A stretch of DNA of 64,000 bases from NCBI GenBank assembly GCA_963827595.1, contig CAWHBT010000012.1, positions 1 through 64,000 of the forward strand, written 5' to 3'. The notes beneath the pieces are model-generated. The model worked only from the letters and a program-made list of their open reading frames with translations, searched no databases and had not been told where the DNA came from. The DNA comes from DATEDA01 sp963827595. Its GTDB lineage: Bacteria; Pseudomonadota; Gammaproteobacteria; Burkholderiales; SG8-39. The stretch's first letter is position 1, and each line of letters starts with the position of its first letter. Both the position numbers and the translations under genes were made by a program. Shown one piece after another: positions 1-10,465 of the stretch.

Positions 1-900
1 GCGCGTCCGCCCAGGAGGAGCCGGTTGTCGGGCGTCGTTCGGAAGTAGGTGACGATGTTGTGTGCATCGTCACCGCCATCCGGCGGCGCGGAACAAGCAG
101 AATCGAGCGTCGCGACCGGCAGCGGCTCGGTGACGATCAGGACCGGCACCCACCTGCACGCCATGTGCCTTCTGATTTACCGAAGCGGGCCGTGTGGCGA
201 AGATCCGGTCAGCAGGACCTGTGAGGCTATCCTGCAGCTCCGCCCTTCGGCGTCTGGATCTCGCGGCCGCCGCCTGTTGCGCGGCGCAGGCCCGTCAGCG
301 GCGTGTGCTCGTGCATTTCGAGTAGACGCCGCGCCGCCGCTTCGGCCAACCCGCGCAACGTAGCGCCCTGCACGCATCCGGCGCCCTTGCGGTAGAACAG
401 CCTGCCGTGGGAGCGCTCTCTATCCGACCTCGCCGGCCAGGTCCGCACGGCTGACCATGGCGGTGTCGGGATCGACGTTGGCCGCCAGCAGTTCCTGGGC
501 CGCGGGCCAGCTTGTCGTAGTGCTCGGGCTTGGCCGCAAGCTTGATCTTGCCGGTGCGTGGCGAGCCGCAGTCGATCTTCTCTTCGGACACCAGGCGCTC
601 GACCGTATCGACGCCGGCGTCGAAGGCCCGATAGAGCCGATCGGCGACGTCCTTGCCGAGCCTGGCGCGGATCGTGCCGTAGTCCTGGGCGAACCCGTTG
701 TTGCACATGCCGCCATTGCGGCCGGACGCGGCGTGCCCGATGGTCTCCGCCTCTTCGAGGAACACGACATGTGCGCCTTTCTTCGCGTAGCGCCAGCGCG
801 GCCTCATACAAGCTCGCGGTGGTCGATGCCACCTCCGATCACTGGCAACATCGCAAACGCCCTGCACCGGTCCAGCAGCGGCGCTCTTGAATGGCACCGA
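1..900 (-). pseudogene. FAD-dependent oxidoreductase, DAO family (broken, runs off left edge)
   Basis: The gene reads leftward and continues past the window start. Pieces of a DAO-family flavoenzyme, similar to gamma-glutamylputrescine oxidase, appear in different frames. A dinucleotide-binding PVIGGGI lies near 870-850, and a GHAASGRNGGMCNNGF flavin-loop motif lies near 740-690. A segment matching GLAEAAARR..HEHTPLTGLR lies near 350-280, and YFRTTPDNRLLLGGRA is at the very edge. No single frame carries them all, so there are several frameshifts. Family members oxidise amino groups of amino acids or polyamines with FAD. Its neighbours (RidA, D-amino-acid enzyme) fit amine or D-amino-acid catabolism. 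The exact start is not recoverable. Confidence 0.6.
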
Positions 901-949
901 TGTGTCCAGCCAAGACCAGATGTCAGCTTCATGGCGGCTAATTGAAGGA

Positions 950-1790
950 ACTGGTCCGCGGCGAGAGCGCACACATGTGGGCCGGCCCCGCCCACGCGAC
1001 CTGCGTCCCGAGGACCATGGTCCCGGCGTCGCCGACCTGTTGCAGACCGATGCCTTCGAGCCACTCCCCGAGCTGTCTCGTGGCAGAGATATCGACTCGC
1101 ACGAACACACCAGCCGAGGCGCGTCAGTGCTGGGGCCTCGATCAATGCCTGCGCGTCGCTCGGGTTCTCTGCAACGACCGGACCGATGACATGCCCACGG
1201 CCTAATAGGTGCGAGATGGGCGTAGCCGCGTGGCTTGCCGTCGACGCAGAAGCAGATAGCCATCAATCAACCTTCAACTGAGCCGCTCCAGCAGTTGTCG
1301 TCGCGGCCAGCCCGTAGCCTCCCGACACCGAGACGCGCGATCGCCTCGACATCCGCTCGAGCTATTTCCCGGACGAGGCGCGGCGGCGCCTCATGGCGCT
1401 GCGTCGGCAGCGCCTCGACGCTGGTGGACCACACCGACGCAGGCGAAGCCGCGCCGCTGATACAGCGCATGCCTTCTGCCGTCGAGTTGAGCACTATGGT
1501 CCGCGGCTGCGCCGCCGCCAGCAGCGCATCCATGAGCCGGGCACCGTGACCACGGCCTTCTCCAGCGGCATTCGCCACGATGATCATCCCGGCGGAAGCA
1601 TGGGACTCGCCGGATGGCCACCAGAGGGCCGTCCAATCACCGCGCCGCTCGCTCTCCAGGCACGGCAACCCTCACCAAGCTGCAGCGCGCAAGTGCCCCA
1701 GTCCTCGAGCTGATAAGGCCAGGACATCTCCCGCGATAGCTTCAGGGCGCCTTCGAGGTGCGCTTGTAAAATGGAGCCAACGCCACGTCA
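950..1790 (-). pseudogene. GNAT-family N-acetyltransferase (frameshifted)
   Basis: A GNAT acetyltransferase can be assembled only by switching frames. The N-terminus has LSREMSWPYQLEDWGT near 1740-1690. The acetyl-CoA-binding stretch GMIIVANAAGEGRGHGARLM is near 1590-1530. LYQRRGF is near 1460. The C-terminal half with VFVRVDISATRQLGEWLEG is near 1115-1060. The order and total length of about 280 codons match two-domain GNAT proteins common in proteobacteria. It sits between the DAO oxidoreductase and RidA remnants on the same strand, so it was probably part of the same operon. Substrate unknown. Confidence 0.6.
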
Positions 1791-1829
1791 TCCGTGACGT
1801 GCTTGGCGGCCCGCGTCGCAGCAGCTGAC

Positions 1830-2230
1830 GACGCGAGTAGCCACTCCTACCGCGTTGACCCAACCAGGAATCGTATGCAGTTCAGGCACGGGCACCACGG
1901 GTGCGCGCCGCACGCGCATCGGCAGCACGGACAGAACACATCGCGTTGAAGCGGGCCCAGTGGTCAATGTGCTCTACGATGTAGGCCGTCACCCTGACGA
2001 GGTCCTGCGGTTTTCTGCCTGCGGCGCGCAGGATCTCCAGGATGTCTCGCGCATCGCCTGCCTGGCCTGAGCCTCGAAACCACCCCGGGTAACGGCTGCC
2101 CATCCGGTCGGATCGGCAACTGGCCTTAGATGAACACGTGTCCGCTCTTAACGATGGCCTGCGTGTAATGCCCTGCCGGGGCCGGCGGGCGGGTGCCGGG
2201 CGAGGGTGCCGGGTCAGGACTTTCGGCCGC
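1830..2230 (-). pseudogene. RidA/YjgF-family protein (nonsense codon and frameshifts)
   Basis: RidA-family proteins hydrolyse reactive enamine/imine intermediates made by PLP enzymes. The frame reads HYTQAIVKSGHVFI, then a TAA at 2126-2128 where relatives have Ser, then GQLPIRPDGQPLPG. A frame change leads to ARDILEILRAAGRKPQDLV and RVTAYIVEHIDHWARFNAM, and a further change to VVPVPELH. The gene therefore carries one substitution-type stop and at least two indels. It lies immediately downstream of the PLP-dependent D-amino-acid enzyme, the usual partnership for RidA. The start is not clear. Confidence 0.65.
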
Positions 2231-2233
2231 CGC

Positions 2234-3446
2234 TCATTGCCAACCGCCAAAACGCGGCCACTCGGCCTCGACCTCGTCGGAGCTGCCGCGGACGACGTGA
2301 TAGCCCCGATGCTGGGCGCTCGTGGCGCAAGCGTGGTTCGGCAGAATCCGCACGCGGTCCCCGATGGCGAGATCTGGAAGCACGCCGCCCGAGCCGGCCG
2401 CACCGTGATGATCCCGTGCTCCTGGTTCGCATCGGCAACGATCAAGTCGGCATAAGGAACGCCGGCCGTATCGCACACCAGCCCGTAACCCTGGTCGATC
2501 GCCTGCTTGCGTGTGCCTCGATCCTGCGACATCGCCATCCAGCCCGCGTCGACCAGAATCCATCCCTTCTCGCGCTGGTGCCCGATGACCGTCGCGAGCA
2601 CGGAGACAGCGATGTCCTCGACCTGGCAGACGCCCACCCCGGCCATCACGAGATCGAAGAACATGAACACGCCCGCCCGGACTTCGGTCACGCCGGTGAG
2701 GTCGCGTTGCGCTGTGCGCGGTGGGCGTCGAGCCGACGCTGAGCACGGGGCAGGCCAACCCCGCCTCGCGCAGGATCGTGGCGGCGTCGACAACGCTGCG
2801 ACGCTCGGCCTCCGCGCATTGCCGCAAGGCCTCGGCCCCGCGTGCGGCGTAGCTACCGCCGGCATGGGTCAGCACGCCGCGCAGTTCCGCACCGGCCTCA
2901 ACGGCGCGGCCGATCTCGACAAGACGCTGCTTGTCATGCGGCAGCACGCCCGAGCGGTGGCCGTCGCAGTCGATCTCGATGAGGGCTGGAATGCGCGTTC
3001 CCGCCCTGCGCGAGGCAAGCGCCACGGCTTGCGCCTGTTCCACCGTGTCCAGCACTACGGCAACGTCGGCGCCCTTGGCGCGCAACGCGAGCACCTGCGG
3101 CAGCTTCGCTGGCGCGATGCCGACGGCGTAGATGATGTCCCGCACGCCGGCCGCCACGAACTGCTCGGCCTCCTTGAGCGTCGAAACCGTGGCAGGCCCC
3201 GCTGGCGACGTCATCACGCGCCGCGCGACGTCGACCGACTTGGCCGTCTTGAGGTGCGGACGCAGCGCCACACCCAGGCCATCGAGCCGGTCCGCAGGCG
3301 CGCGATGTTGCGCTCCATGCGGTCGGCGTCGAGGATGAGGCAAGGCGTCGCCAGGTCGTGAGCGTTGCGGCGGTCGCTGCCGACGCGACCGCCGCCGTTG
3401 CACTCTCTTCAGCACGCGCCTTCTGACGAACATTGTCTGCCCCCAT
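2234..3446 (-). pseudogene. D-threonine aldolase / D-serine dehydratase-like PLP enzyme (frameshifted)
   Basis: This is a fold-type III PLP enzyme of the DSD1/D-threonine aldolase group. DLATPCLILDADRMERNIA (about 3360-3300) and LRPHLKTAKSVDVARRVM carry the PLP lysine region. GVLTHAGGSY follows. The C-terminal part, in another frame, has VTEVRAGVFMFFDLVMAGVG, GWILVDAGWMAMSQDRGT and ANQEHGI. The metal-site motif RILPNHACATSAQH is back in the first frame before the stop at 2234. At least three frame changes are needed over about 400 codons. An intact distant relative lies at 40554-41669. A divergent LysR gene at 3585 is the likely regulator. Confidence 0.72.
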
Positions 3447-3534
3447 GTGTTGCTCCAGTGGTGCGGTGCCGGACGCGGCGTCGCGGCTTGCACTGGCAGT
3501 ACAAGTCACATGGGACGGATGTTGCGCCTCATGG

Positions 3535-3563
3535 ATGCAGCCTACAATTTACTCAGCCTGCAT
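3535..3563. promoter_or_regulatory. Inverted repeat, candidate LysR operator
   Basis: In the 138-bp gap between the divergent PLP-enzyme and LysR genes, ATGCAG at 3535-3540 and CTGCAT at 3558-3563 form an inverted repeat around an AT-rich centre. LysR regulators usually bind imperfect palindromes in exactly such divergent gaps. The assignment rests on position and symmetry only. Confidence 0.35.
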
Positions 3564-3584
3564 CGAACATTAAGGTGCGACTAA

Positions 3585-4527
3585 ATGATCAGCTCGGAGG
3601 ATCTGCGCTTCTTCAACGTGCTGGCGAAGTCCGCGTCGCTTGCCGAAGCGGCGCGGGAAGCTGGACGTCACCCGCCGGCCGTCACGCAGCGCTTGCGCGC
3701 GCTCGAGGCGCGCATCGGCATCCGGTTGATCGACCGCTCCGCTCGCAAGATGGTCCTGACCGATGAAGGCGCCCTGGTCTCATCGCACGGAACGATCGTG
3801 GCCGAGGAGATGGAGGCATATTGAAGCGTGGCGGGCCGGAAGAAAGCCGTCAGCGGCCATCTTCGGGTACGGCCGCGCCCTACGGCTTTGGACGCCTTCA
3901 TGTGGCCCCGGTGGTGGACGCCTTTGCGAAGCTCATCCCCGGCGAGCGGTCTCCCTGGTCTCTCCGATCATCCGGGCGCACGGCTGGTGGAGAGCACGAC
4001 GTCATCATCCACATCGGCCCTCCTGGTCGTTCAATCAGATCGTCACGACGCTGGCGCTCAACCGGCGATTCGTCTCGCAAGTCCTGACTATGTTGCGACG
4101 CCTCACCGATTCAATCGCCCTCTGCCCTGTGCGGCATCGATGTCTCGTTGTCAGAGAGAACGACGAGGACGTGACCCTGTGGCGCTTCTGCACCCTTCCC
4201 GCGAGCCAGAGACTGTCCGCATCCGTCCCACGATGTGCAGCATGACGGGGCGGTGGTGCGCGAGTGGGCGATCAGGGCATGGTGACGATCCGGTCAGAGT
4301 GGAATATCGCTGCTGACCTGGCAGCCGGTCGAGTCAAGCGAGTGCTTCCGAGTTGGGAACTTCCTGCGGGCGCCGATGTCGCCATGCTCGCGGCGCGATA
4401 CGGGCGCAGTGCGCGGACAACCGCTTTCCTGGCCCTGCTGCGTCAGTGCCTAGCACCACCGCCGTGGCGGCGAAAAATGGTCGCGTCGGCCGGCGTCCGC
4501 TCCACTCCAGCGTCGCGCAACCGGTAA
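3585..4527 (+). pseudogene. LysR-family transcriptional regulator (frameshifted)
   Basis: The N-terminal winged-helix domain is clear from ATG 3585: LRFFNVLAKSASLAEAA, then HPPAVTQRLRALEARIGIRL, as in LysR proteins. A stop ends this frame at 3824. The effector domain continues in other frames: LHVAPVVDAFAKL near 3895-3935, IDVSLSE near 4140-4160, and a good C-terminus MVTIRSEWNIAADLAAGRV with WELPAGADV and GRSARTTAFLALLR near 4280-4440. Total length of about 310 codons fits the family. It is divergent from the D-amino-acid cluster and probably controlled it. Confidence 0.7.
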
Positions 4528-4743
4528 TTGGAGCGGACAGCGCGACGGGTAATACGCGCCACGCCACGCACTGCGACCGTACTTCCTTTCAGGTGCGTGC
4601 TGAAACCAATTGATCGCTGATGAGTTCGTTAGGCCTTCGAGTGACTCTCGTGCAGTCGGCACTTCGCCAGCAGGAGGCCATCGACTCGAGCGCTCGATGC
4701 GAACCAACTGACGGCGACCAGCAAACGGCGACGGTCTTCTCGG

Positions 4744-5795
4744 TCAGAAGCGGTGCCGCAAGCCGCCCCCAAACTGTTTGCGGTCGCGGTCCGTCAGCAC
4801 GGCGACGTTGTTCTCATTGTCGGTCGAAGCAAAGAAGACCGCGAGCGACGTCGGCGCGAAAGGTCGTACTGATATCCGATCGCCCAGATCTGCAAGTCGG
4901 CATCGGCGGTGCTCTTCTCGTTGCGTTCCTGGAACGACAGCTTCAGCTCACCCTTGCCGAGTGGTGCCGTAAGCCCCGGCCGATAGCCATGGGAATCCGG
5001 AGAGTTCGTAACGGCTGGGCTGACAAACACATTCTTCTCGATGGAGAACAGGGCCCGCAGGACGACGAATTAGGTGGTATCCAACACCTGCCATGGTGTG
5101 TTTTGATCGTTCTTGCTTGCGAGACTGCAGGTTCCGGTCGCCGGAGTCGTGGTACCAGCGGGGCAGTTGATCGATTCGTGCGACACGCCCGCGAACAGGG
5201 CGCTGAGCGCCACGGTTCCCGATGCCGTCAGCACATTGGTGTTGTTGCTGTTGCCGGCGGCCTCGATGCCATCGTGGCGGAACGAGTAGAGCTTGCCTTC
5301 GAAGCCGGCGATCTTCGGTGTGGTGTACATGACCAGGTTGTCCACGCGCAGAATCGTCGACGAGGTCGCCACTGCGCGGTTGACTCCAGCGTCCGCGAAC
5401 ACCACCCCGAACGGACTGATGTAATCGGCAGGGTCATGCCCTGCCAGGTTGAAGCGCCCTGCCCGTACCGCGCCGAAGCCTCCACTCAGCCCCACCCAGG
5501 CGAGGCGCCCGAACAACCGACCGCCCTGCCCCAACTGACCGGTGTCGGTGTTGAATCCGCCTTCGAGCTGCATGTGGGCGCTGAGGCCTCCGCCAAGGTC
5601 CTCGCGCCCTCGAAAGCCCCAGCGAGATCCGCTCTGGAGTCCCGAGAACAGTTCGGTTGTCGCGGCACCGGTCGCGGGATCCGTGCGCACGATCGCCGCA
5701 TCGACGATGCCGTAGAGCACCACATTGGATTGCGCCGAAGCGCTGAAAGTCGCCGCAGCGAGAAGCGCGGCGATGCCGAGTTTGCAGAGTGTCAC
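4744..5795 (-). pseudogene. Gram-negative trimeric porin (in-frame stop and frameshift)
   Basis: A typical betaproteobacterial outer-membrane porin begins at 5795 with a signal peptide (LGIAALLAAATFSASAQS) followed by SNVVLYGIVDAAIV, SGSRWGFRGREDLGGGLSA and RLAWVGLSGGFGAVRAGR. The frame stops at TAA 5070-5072. The same frame then continues with FVVLRALFSIEKNVFV and LQIWAIGYQYDLS. A frameshift near 4855 leads to TSLAVFF..DRKQFGGGLRHRF, ending in the terminal Phe needed for barrel insertion. Length (about 350 residues) is normal for Porin_4. It is the last gene of the organic-acid cluster and may have served solute entry. Confidence 0.78.
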
Positions 5796-5963
5796 GATGT
5801 CCCCGACGGTTGCGGTTAGCGTTGCTGTGAAACGCCTGCCGCGCTGTCGGGTTCCAGCGCACTTCCTCCCGGTGGTACGAACGACCCGTACCCTGACTAC
5901 GGCACGACCGACGACTTGGCGCCGGTCGCGTTGTGAAGCAAGGGCGCTCGGCGAGGCCGGCGC

Positions 5964-7321
5964 CTACTGCAGGCTGGCGAGGACGCGGTCGACCATCACC
6001 CCGGCCTGGCCGAGGTAGTTGGCGGGATCGCACAGCGCGCCAGCTGCGCGCGATCGACGTGCTTGCTTGATCTCGGGATGGTCCGCGAGCAGGTCGATCA
6101 GCGGGCGGTCCTCGCGCAATCGCCTCGCGGCAAAGGTCGTAGACCAGGTCGTGCGCGTACTCGCGTCCGATGTAGCGGCCGAGCCCCATCATGACCGCCT
6201 CCGACATCACCAGGCCGTTGGTGATGTCGATGTTCGCGCGCATGCGCGCGGCATCGACCTCGAGCCCTTGAGCACGAACTTCGTCTGCTTCAGCGCGCCG
6301 GCCATCAGGCAGAACGCCTCCGGCAGCGACGATCCATTCGATCTCCCACGGCCCGGTCGAGCGCTCGTGGTCGGCGATCATCGCGTCCATCAGCGCGGCG
6401 GCGTGCTGGCGCACCACCGACACGGCGGCGTGGATGTAGCAGGCAGGAGATCGGGTTGCGCTTCTGCGGCATGGTGCTGCTCGATCCGCGGCCGGGCGCA
6501 AACGGCTCGTAGACCTCGGCCACCTCGGTCTGCATCATCAGCTTGACGTCCATCGACGATCTTGCCGAGCGTGCCGCCGACCAGGCCGAGGAAGCAGCCG
6601 ACCTCGGCGATGGTGTCGCGCACCGTGTGCCACGCGATCAGCGGCTGCGCCAGCCCGAGCTCCTTCATCAGGCCGGCCTGCGTCTCCATCGCCCCTTGCT
6701 CGATCGACGCCAGCGTGCCGCAGGCGCCGCCGAACTCGCCGACCAGCACGCGCGGCTTGCAGCTGCTGCAGCCGCTCGCGATGGCGCTCGATGGCGGCGA
6801 GGATGCTCGCCATCTTGTAGCCGAAGGTCATCGGAATCGCCTGCTGCAGGTTGCTGCGGCCGATGATCGGCGTAGTCGCGGTGACTTGCGCGCCAGCGCG
6901 CCAGCGCGGCGGCGATCGTCCGCCAGGTCGCGCTCGACCAGTGCCAGCCCTTCGCGGATCTGCAGCACCGTCGCGGTGTCGGTGATGTCCTGCGTCGTCG
7001 CGCCCCAGTGGCAGTACTCGCCGAGCTTGTCGCGGCACAGCGCGTTGAGCTGCGAGACCACGCCGAGGACCGGGTAGCCGATCTGCTCGGTCTGCTGCGC
7101 GCAGCTTGACCATGTCGATCTTCGCCAGGTCGCAGTTGCGCACGATCTCTTCGGCGGCCTCCTGCGGGATGATGCCCGAGCTGCCCTGCACCTTGGCCAG
7201 CGCCCTCTCGATCGTCGAGGTACTTCGCCGTGCGGTTCTCGTCGGACCAGACGTGGCGCATGCGCGTCGGTCGCTGAAGATGTTGCCGAAGATGCGTCGA
7301 GTCGATGATGGTCGCGGGCAT
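5964..7321 (-). pseudogene. Fumarase/adenylosuccinate lyase superfamily lyase, PcaB/PurB-like (frameshifted)
   Basis: Start MPATIIDS at 7321. Frame pieces in order: NGWKGSS-type QGSSGIIPQEAAEEIVRNCD, LGEYCHWGATTQDITDTATV, GEFGGACGTLASI, the superfamily signature GSSSTMPQKRNPIS near 6470, WEIEWIV, and a C-terminus NYLGQAGVMVDRVLASLQ ending at 5964. About 452 codons, the usual length, but at least four frame changes are required. The superfamily performs beta-eliminations releasing fumarate-like products, or lactonisations (3-carboxy-cis,cis-muconate cycloisomerase). With a GalD/PrpF-like isomerase in the same cluster, a role on a branched unsaturated carboxylate is likely. Exact substrate unknown. 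Confidence 0.72.
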
Positions 7322-7356
7322 GGCAGCGTCCTCGTTGTCCGATGTCGGATGGTTGT

Positions 7357-8537
7357 TCAGATGGCCTGCGCTGCGCGGAGTTCGCCGATCGCGTCGGCTG
7401 AGTAGCCGAGTGCCGCGAGGATGGCGTCGGTGTGCTGGCCGAGCGCAGGCACCGCGTCCATGCGCGGCGGGCCGTCGTCCCACGACCCGGGCGGCAGCAG
7501 CGCCGGGACAGTGCCTGCAGGCGTCCGACCTCGCGCCAGCGGGCACGAGCGCGCAGCTGCGGGTGTGCCCAGACGCCACGCATGTCATTCACCTGGGCAT
7601 TGGCGATCTGCGCATCCTCGATGCGCTCGATCGCCTCGGCCGCGGTGAGCGGCTCGAAGGCCTCGACGATGAGTCGGCGCACTTCGTCGCGGTTCGCGAC
7701 GCGCTGCGCATTGCCCTTGAAGCGCGAGTCCTCGGCAAGTTCCGGCCGCCTCAACACCTTGGCGCAGAACTGCGCCCACTCGCGCTCGTTCTGCAGCCCG
7801 AACATCACGGTCTTCCCGTCGCCGGTCGGAAACGGTCCGTAAGGATAGATCGTGGCGTGGCTGGCGCCGGTGCGCGGCGGCGGTGGTGGGCCTTCGAACG
7901 CGTAATACAGCGGGTAGCTCGTCCACTCCACCAGCGACTCGAGCATGGAGACGTCGATGTGCTGGCCACGGCCGGTCTGTTTCGCTGCAGCAACGCGGCG
8001 AGGATGTTCGAGTACGCGTACATGCCGGCGGCGATGTCGGCGATCGACGGGCCGGCCTTGCTAGGGGTCTCCTCGGTGCCGGTGACCGACAGGAAGCCGG
8101 CCTCGCTCTGGATCAGCAGGTCGTAGGCCTTCTTGTCGCGATAGGGACCGTCGTTGCCGTAGCCGGAGATATCGCACACGATCAGTTCCGGCTTCAGCGT
8201 CGACAGCGTTTCGTAGCCCAGGCCGAGGCGCGCGGCAGCGCCGGGCGCGAGGTTCTGCACCAGCACGTCGGCCTGCTCGATGATCAGTCGCTGCAGGATG
8301 CGCTGCGCTTCCGGATGCTTGACGTCGAGCGTGAGGCTCTCCTTCGAGCGGTTGGTCCACACGAAATGCGAGGCGAGGCCGCGCACGCGCGTCGTCGTAG
8401 CCGCGCGCGAAATCGCCCACGCCTGGCCTCTCGACCTTGATGATGCGCGCCCCGAGGTCCGCGAGCTGACGCGTCGCGAACGGCGCGGCGATGGCGTGCT
8501 CGAGCGTGACGACCGTGACTCCCTGTAGTGGCTGCAT
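7357..8537 (-). pseudogene. CaiB/BaiF class III CoA-transferase (frameshifted)
   Basis: Starts MQPLQGVTVVTLEHAIAAPF at 8537, the standard opening of class III CoA-transferases, with DLGARIIKVERPGVGDFARG. A frame change near 8390 leads to SKESLTLDVKHPEAQRIL, VQNLAPGAAARLGLGYE and ISGYGNDGPYRDKKAYDLL, which carries the catalytic Asp of the family. Another change near 7970 leads to GDGKTVMFGLQNEREWAQFC, and a last one to PALGQHTDAILAALGYSADA before the stop at 7357. Total length of about 393 codons is normal. The enzyme moves CoA between carboxylic acids. It starts 8 bp after the original stop of the hydratase gene, so the two were co-transcribed. Confidence 0.75.
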
Positions 8538-8573
8538 CGCGGCCTCACTCGATCTCGGCGACGGCGTCCATCG

Positions 8574-9413
8574 TCAGCCAGCCCTCGTGGTCGCGCGCCC
8601 ACAGGCGCACGGTGTTGCCGTGCCCTCTGGCGACCCGCAGACCTCGAACGAATGGACGTCGAACGTGGGCCGCACCGCGCGGAACTCGTACTTGCGCACG
8701 ACGGCATCCGGTCGCTGATGGCGGAGAAGGTCGAGCAGGAGGGTGGCGATGAGCGGGCCGTGAACGACGAGGCCCGGATAGCCCTCCACCGACGTCACGT
8801 AGCGGCGATCGTAGTGAATGCGATGACCATTGAACGTCAGAGCCGAATAGCGGAAGAGCAGCACATCGTCCGGCGTCCAGCGCTTGCTCCAGACCTCGTC
8901 CGTCGGCGCCGCCTTGGGCGGAGGCGCCACGTCGTCCGGGCGCGGCGCCTCGCGGTAGACGATGTCGTGGAACTCGGTCAGGGAAACAGCAGTTTCATCG
9001 CCGCGGCGGATCTCGTGCCTGACCTTCACGAACACCAACGGCCCTGTCCGGCCCGACTTTTCGGTCACATCGTGAATCGTCGAGGTGCGCGTCAACCTGT
9101 CCCCGATGCGAAGCGGAGCATGGAACGCAAACTGGCTGCCGGCCCACATGCGCCGCGGCAGAGGCACAGGCGGCAGAGAGCCGCCGCGTTGCGCGTGTCC
9201 GTCAGGGCCAATTTCGGACTGGCGATGCAAGGGCAAGAAGTACAGCCAATGCCACAGGGCCGGCAGCGGCGTGCCCTGAGGCGGCCGTTCGGGCGCGCGG
9301 TCGAGCGTCGCGGACAAGGCGGCGTAGGGCGTGGCGGTAGCGATGTCCTCGACGCTCTCGGAGCGACCGATCCACTGGCGAAGGTCGGTCGCATCGTTCT
9401 CGTTCCTGGTCAT
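8574..9413 (-). CDS. MaoC-like / mesaconyl-C4-CoA hydratase-family dehydratase
   Basis: A FAS1-type hot-dog (R)-enoyl hydratase of about 280 residues. The chosen start is MTRNENDATDLRQWIG; an upstream Met at 9440 is also possible. The N-terminal hot-dog has LPALWHWLYFLP and RMWAGSQFAFHAPLRIGDRL. The C-terminal part has the conserved FRYSALTFNGHRIHYDRRYV, containing the hydratase Asn-Gly-His segment, then GLVVHGPLIATLLLDL. The last residues are altered by a frameshift near 8620: the other frame gives GHGNTVRLWARDHEGWLTM and a stop at 8545, which is probably the original end. The family hydrates mesaconyl- or itaconyl-type CoA esters, matching the CoA-transferase that follows 8 bp beyond that stop. 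Confidence 0.78.
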   Translation of the reverse strand: MTRNENDATDLRQWIGRSESVEDIATATPYAALSATLDRAPERPPQGTPLPALWHWLYFLPLHRQSEIGPDGHAQRGGSLPPVPLPRRMWAGSQFAFHAPLRIGDRLTRTSTIHDVTEKSGRTGPLVFVKVRHEIRRGDETAVSLTEFHDIVYREAPRPDDVAPPPKAAPTDEVWSKRWTPDDVLLFRYSALTFNGHRIHYDRRYVTSVEGYPGLVVHGPLIATLLLDLLRHQRPDAVVRKYEFRAVRPTFDVHSFEVCGSPEGTATPCACGRATTRAG

Positions 9414-9443
9414 GTCGTTCTCCTGCGGACTACCGGCCATCCA

Positions 9444-10415
9444 TCAATCGGCTGTGATCTTCGCTGTCGTTATGAGCTTTTTCCACCGCACCACTTCACT
9501 CTGGACCAGCGAGCCGAGCTGCGCCGGGCTGCTTGTCACGACATCCCCGCCTTGATCGCCGAGTTTCTTGACCACGTCCTTTTCGCCAAGGATCGCGACC
9601 AGTTCCTTGTTGAGCCTGTCGATCACAGGCTTGGGAGTCTTGGCCGGCGCAAACAGCCCGTACCATTGGGTCACGTCCACGTCCTTGATCCCCGCTTCCT
9701 CCAGCGTGGGAACGTCCTTGAGCAACGGCGATCGCTTCTTCCCCGCGATCGCGGCGGCGCGCAGCTTTCCTGACTGGATGTGCGGCATGGCCGTGAACAG
9801 GCTCGGGAACATGAGCTGCGTGGTGCCGCCGATCGTGTCCATGAGGCCCGGCGAGGAACCCTTGTAGGGGACGTGCGTCAGATCGACGCCAGCGGCGAGC
9901 TTGAACATTTCGCCAGCCAGGTGTGGCGCCGTGCCATTGCCCGCCGAGGCGTAGTTGATCGCGCCGGGCTTTGCCTTGGCGGCCTTGATCAGATCGCCGA
10001 CGGTCTTGAACGGCGCGCCGTTGCCGAACACGAGCACCGTCGGCGATTCAGCCACCAGACCGATGGGCTCGAAGTCCTTGACCGGGTCGTAACGCAGCTT
10101 CTGCAGCGCCGGATTGATCCCGTGAGTGGCGACGTAGCCCCAGAGAATCGTGTGGCCATCCGCGGGAGCACGCGCGACGAACTCCGCAGCGATGCTTCCG
10201 TTGGCTCCGGGCTTGTTGTCGACGATCACCGGCTTGCCGAGTTTTTCCGCCAGCCGCTGGCCGACGACGCGAGCCATCGCATCGTTGCCGCCACCAGGGG
10301 CTGTCGGGACAACGATCGTGATGATCTTGGTTGGATACGCGTCCTGCGCGCCAACCCATGGCGCCGCCAGCGCAAGCGCTGAGCCCAACAACGCGGCCTT
10401 GAGCAGGTGTTTCAT
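9444..10415 (-). CDS. Tripartite tricarboxylate transporter substrate-binding protein (Bug/TctC family)
   Basis: Intact 323-residue periplasmic binding protein. Residues 1-23 form a signal peptide ending GAQ. YPTKIITIVVPTAPGGGNDAMAR is the family opening with the PGG loop that contacts carboxylates (quoted in parts: YPTKIITIVV, PTAPGGGND). KPVIVDNKPGANGSIAAEF, GTAPHLAGEMFK and LTHVPYKGSSPGLMDT are characteristic. No TctA/TctB membrane partners are nearby, so it is an orphan Bug protein as in Bordetella and Cupriavidus. It lies between the isomerase and the hydratase and probably captures the acid that this cluster degrades. Confidence 0.92.
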   Translation of the reverse strand: MKHLLKAALLGSALALAAPWVGAQDAYPTKIITIVVPTAPGGGNDAMARVVGQRLAEKLGKPVIVDNKPGANGSIAAEFVARAPADGHTILWGYVATHGINPALQKLRYDPVKDFEPIGLVAESPTVLVFGNGAPFKTVGDLIKAAKAKPGAINYASAGNGTAPHLAGEMFKLAAGVDLTHVPYKGSSPGLMDTIGGTTQLMFPSLFTAMPHIQSGKLRAAAIAGKKRSPLLKDVPTLEEAGIKDVDVTQWYGLFAPAKTPKPVIDRLNKELVAILGEKDVVKKLGDQGGDVVTSSPAQLGSLVQSEVVRWKKLITTAKITAD

Positions 10416-10465
10416 CTGAGTCTCCTTGGGTCTGGTGTCTGAAGGTGGTAGCCGGCGTATGCGGG

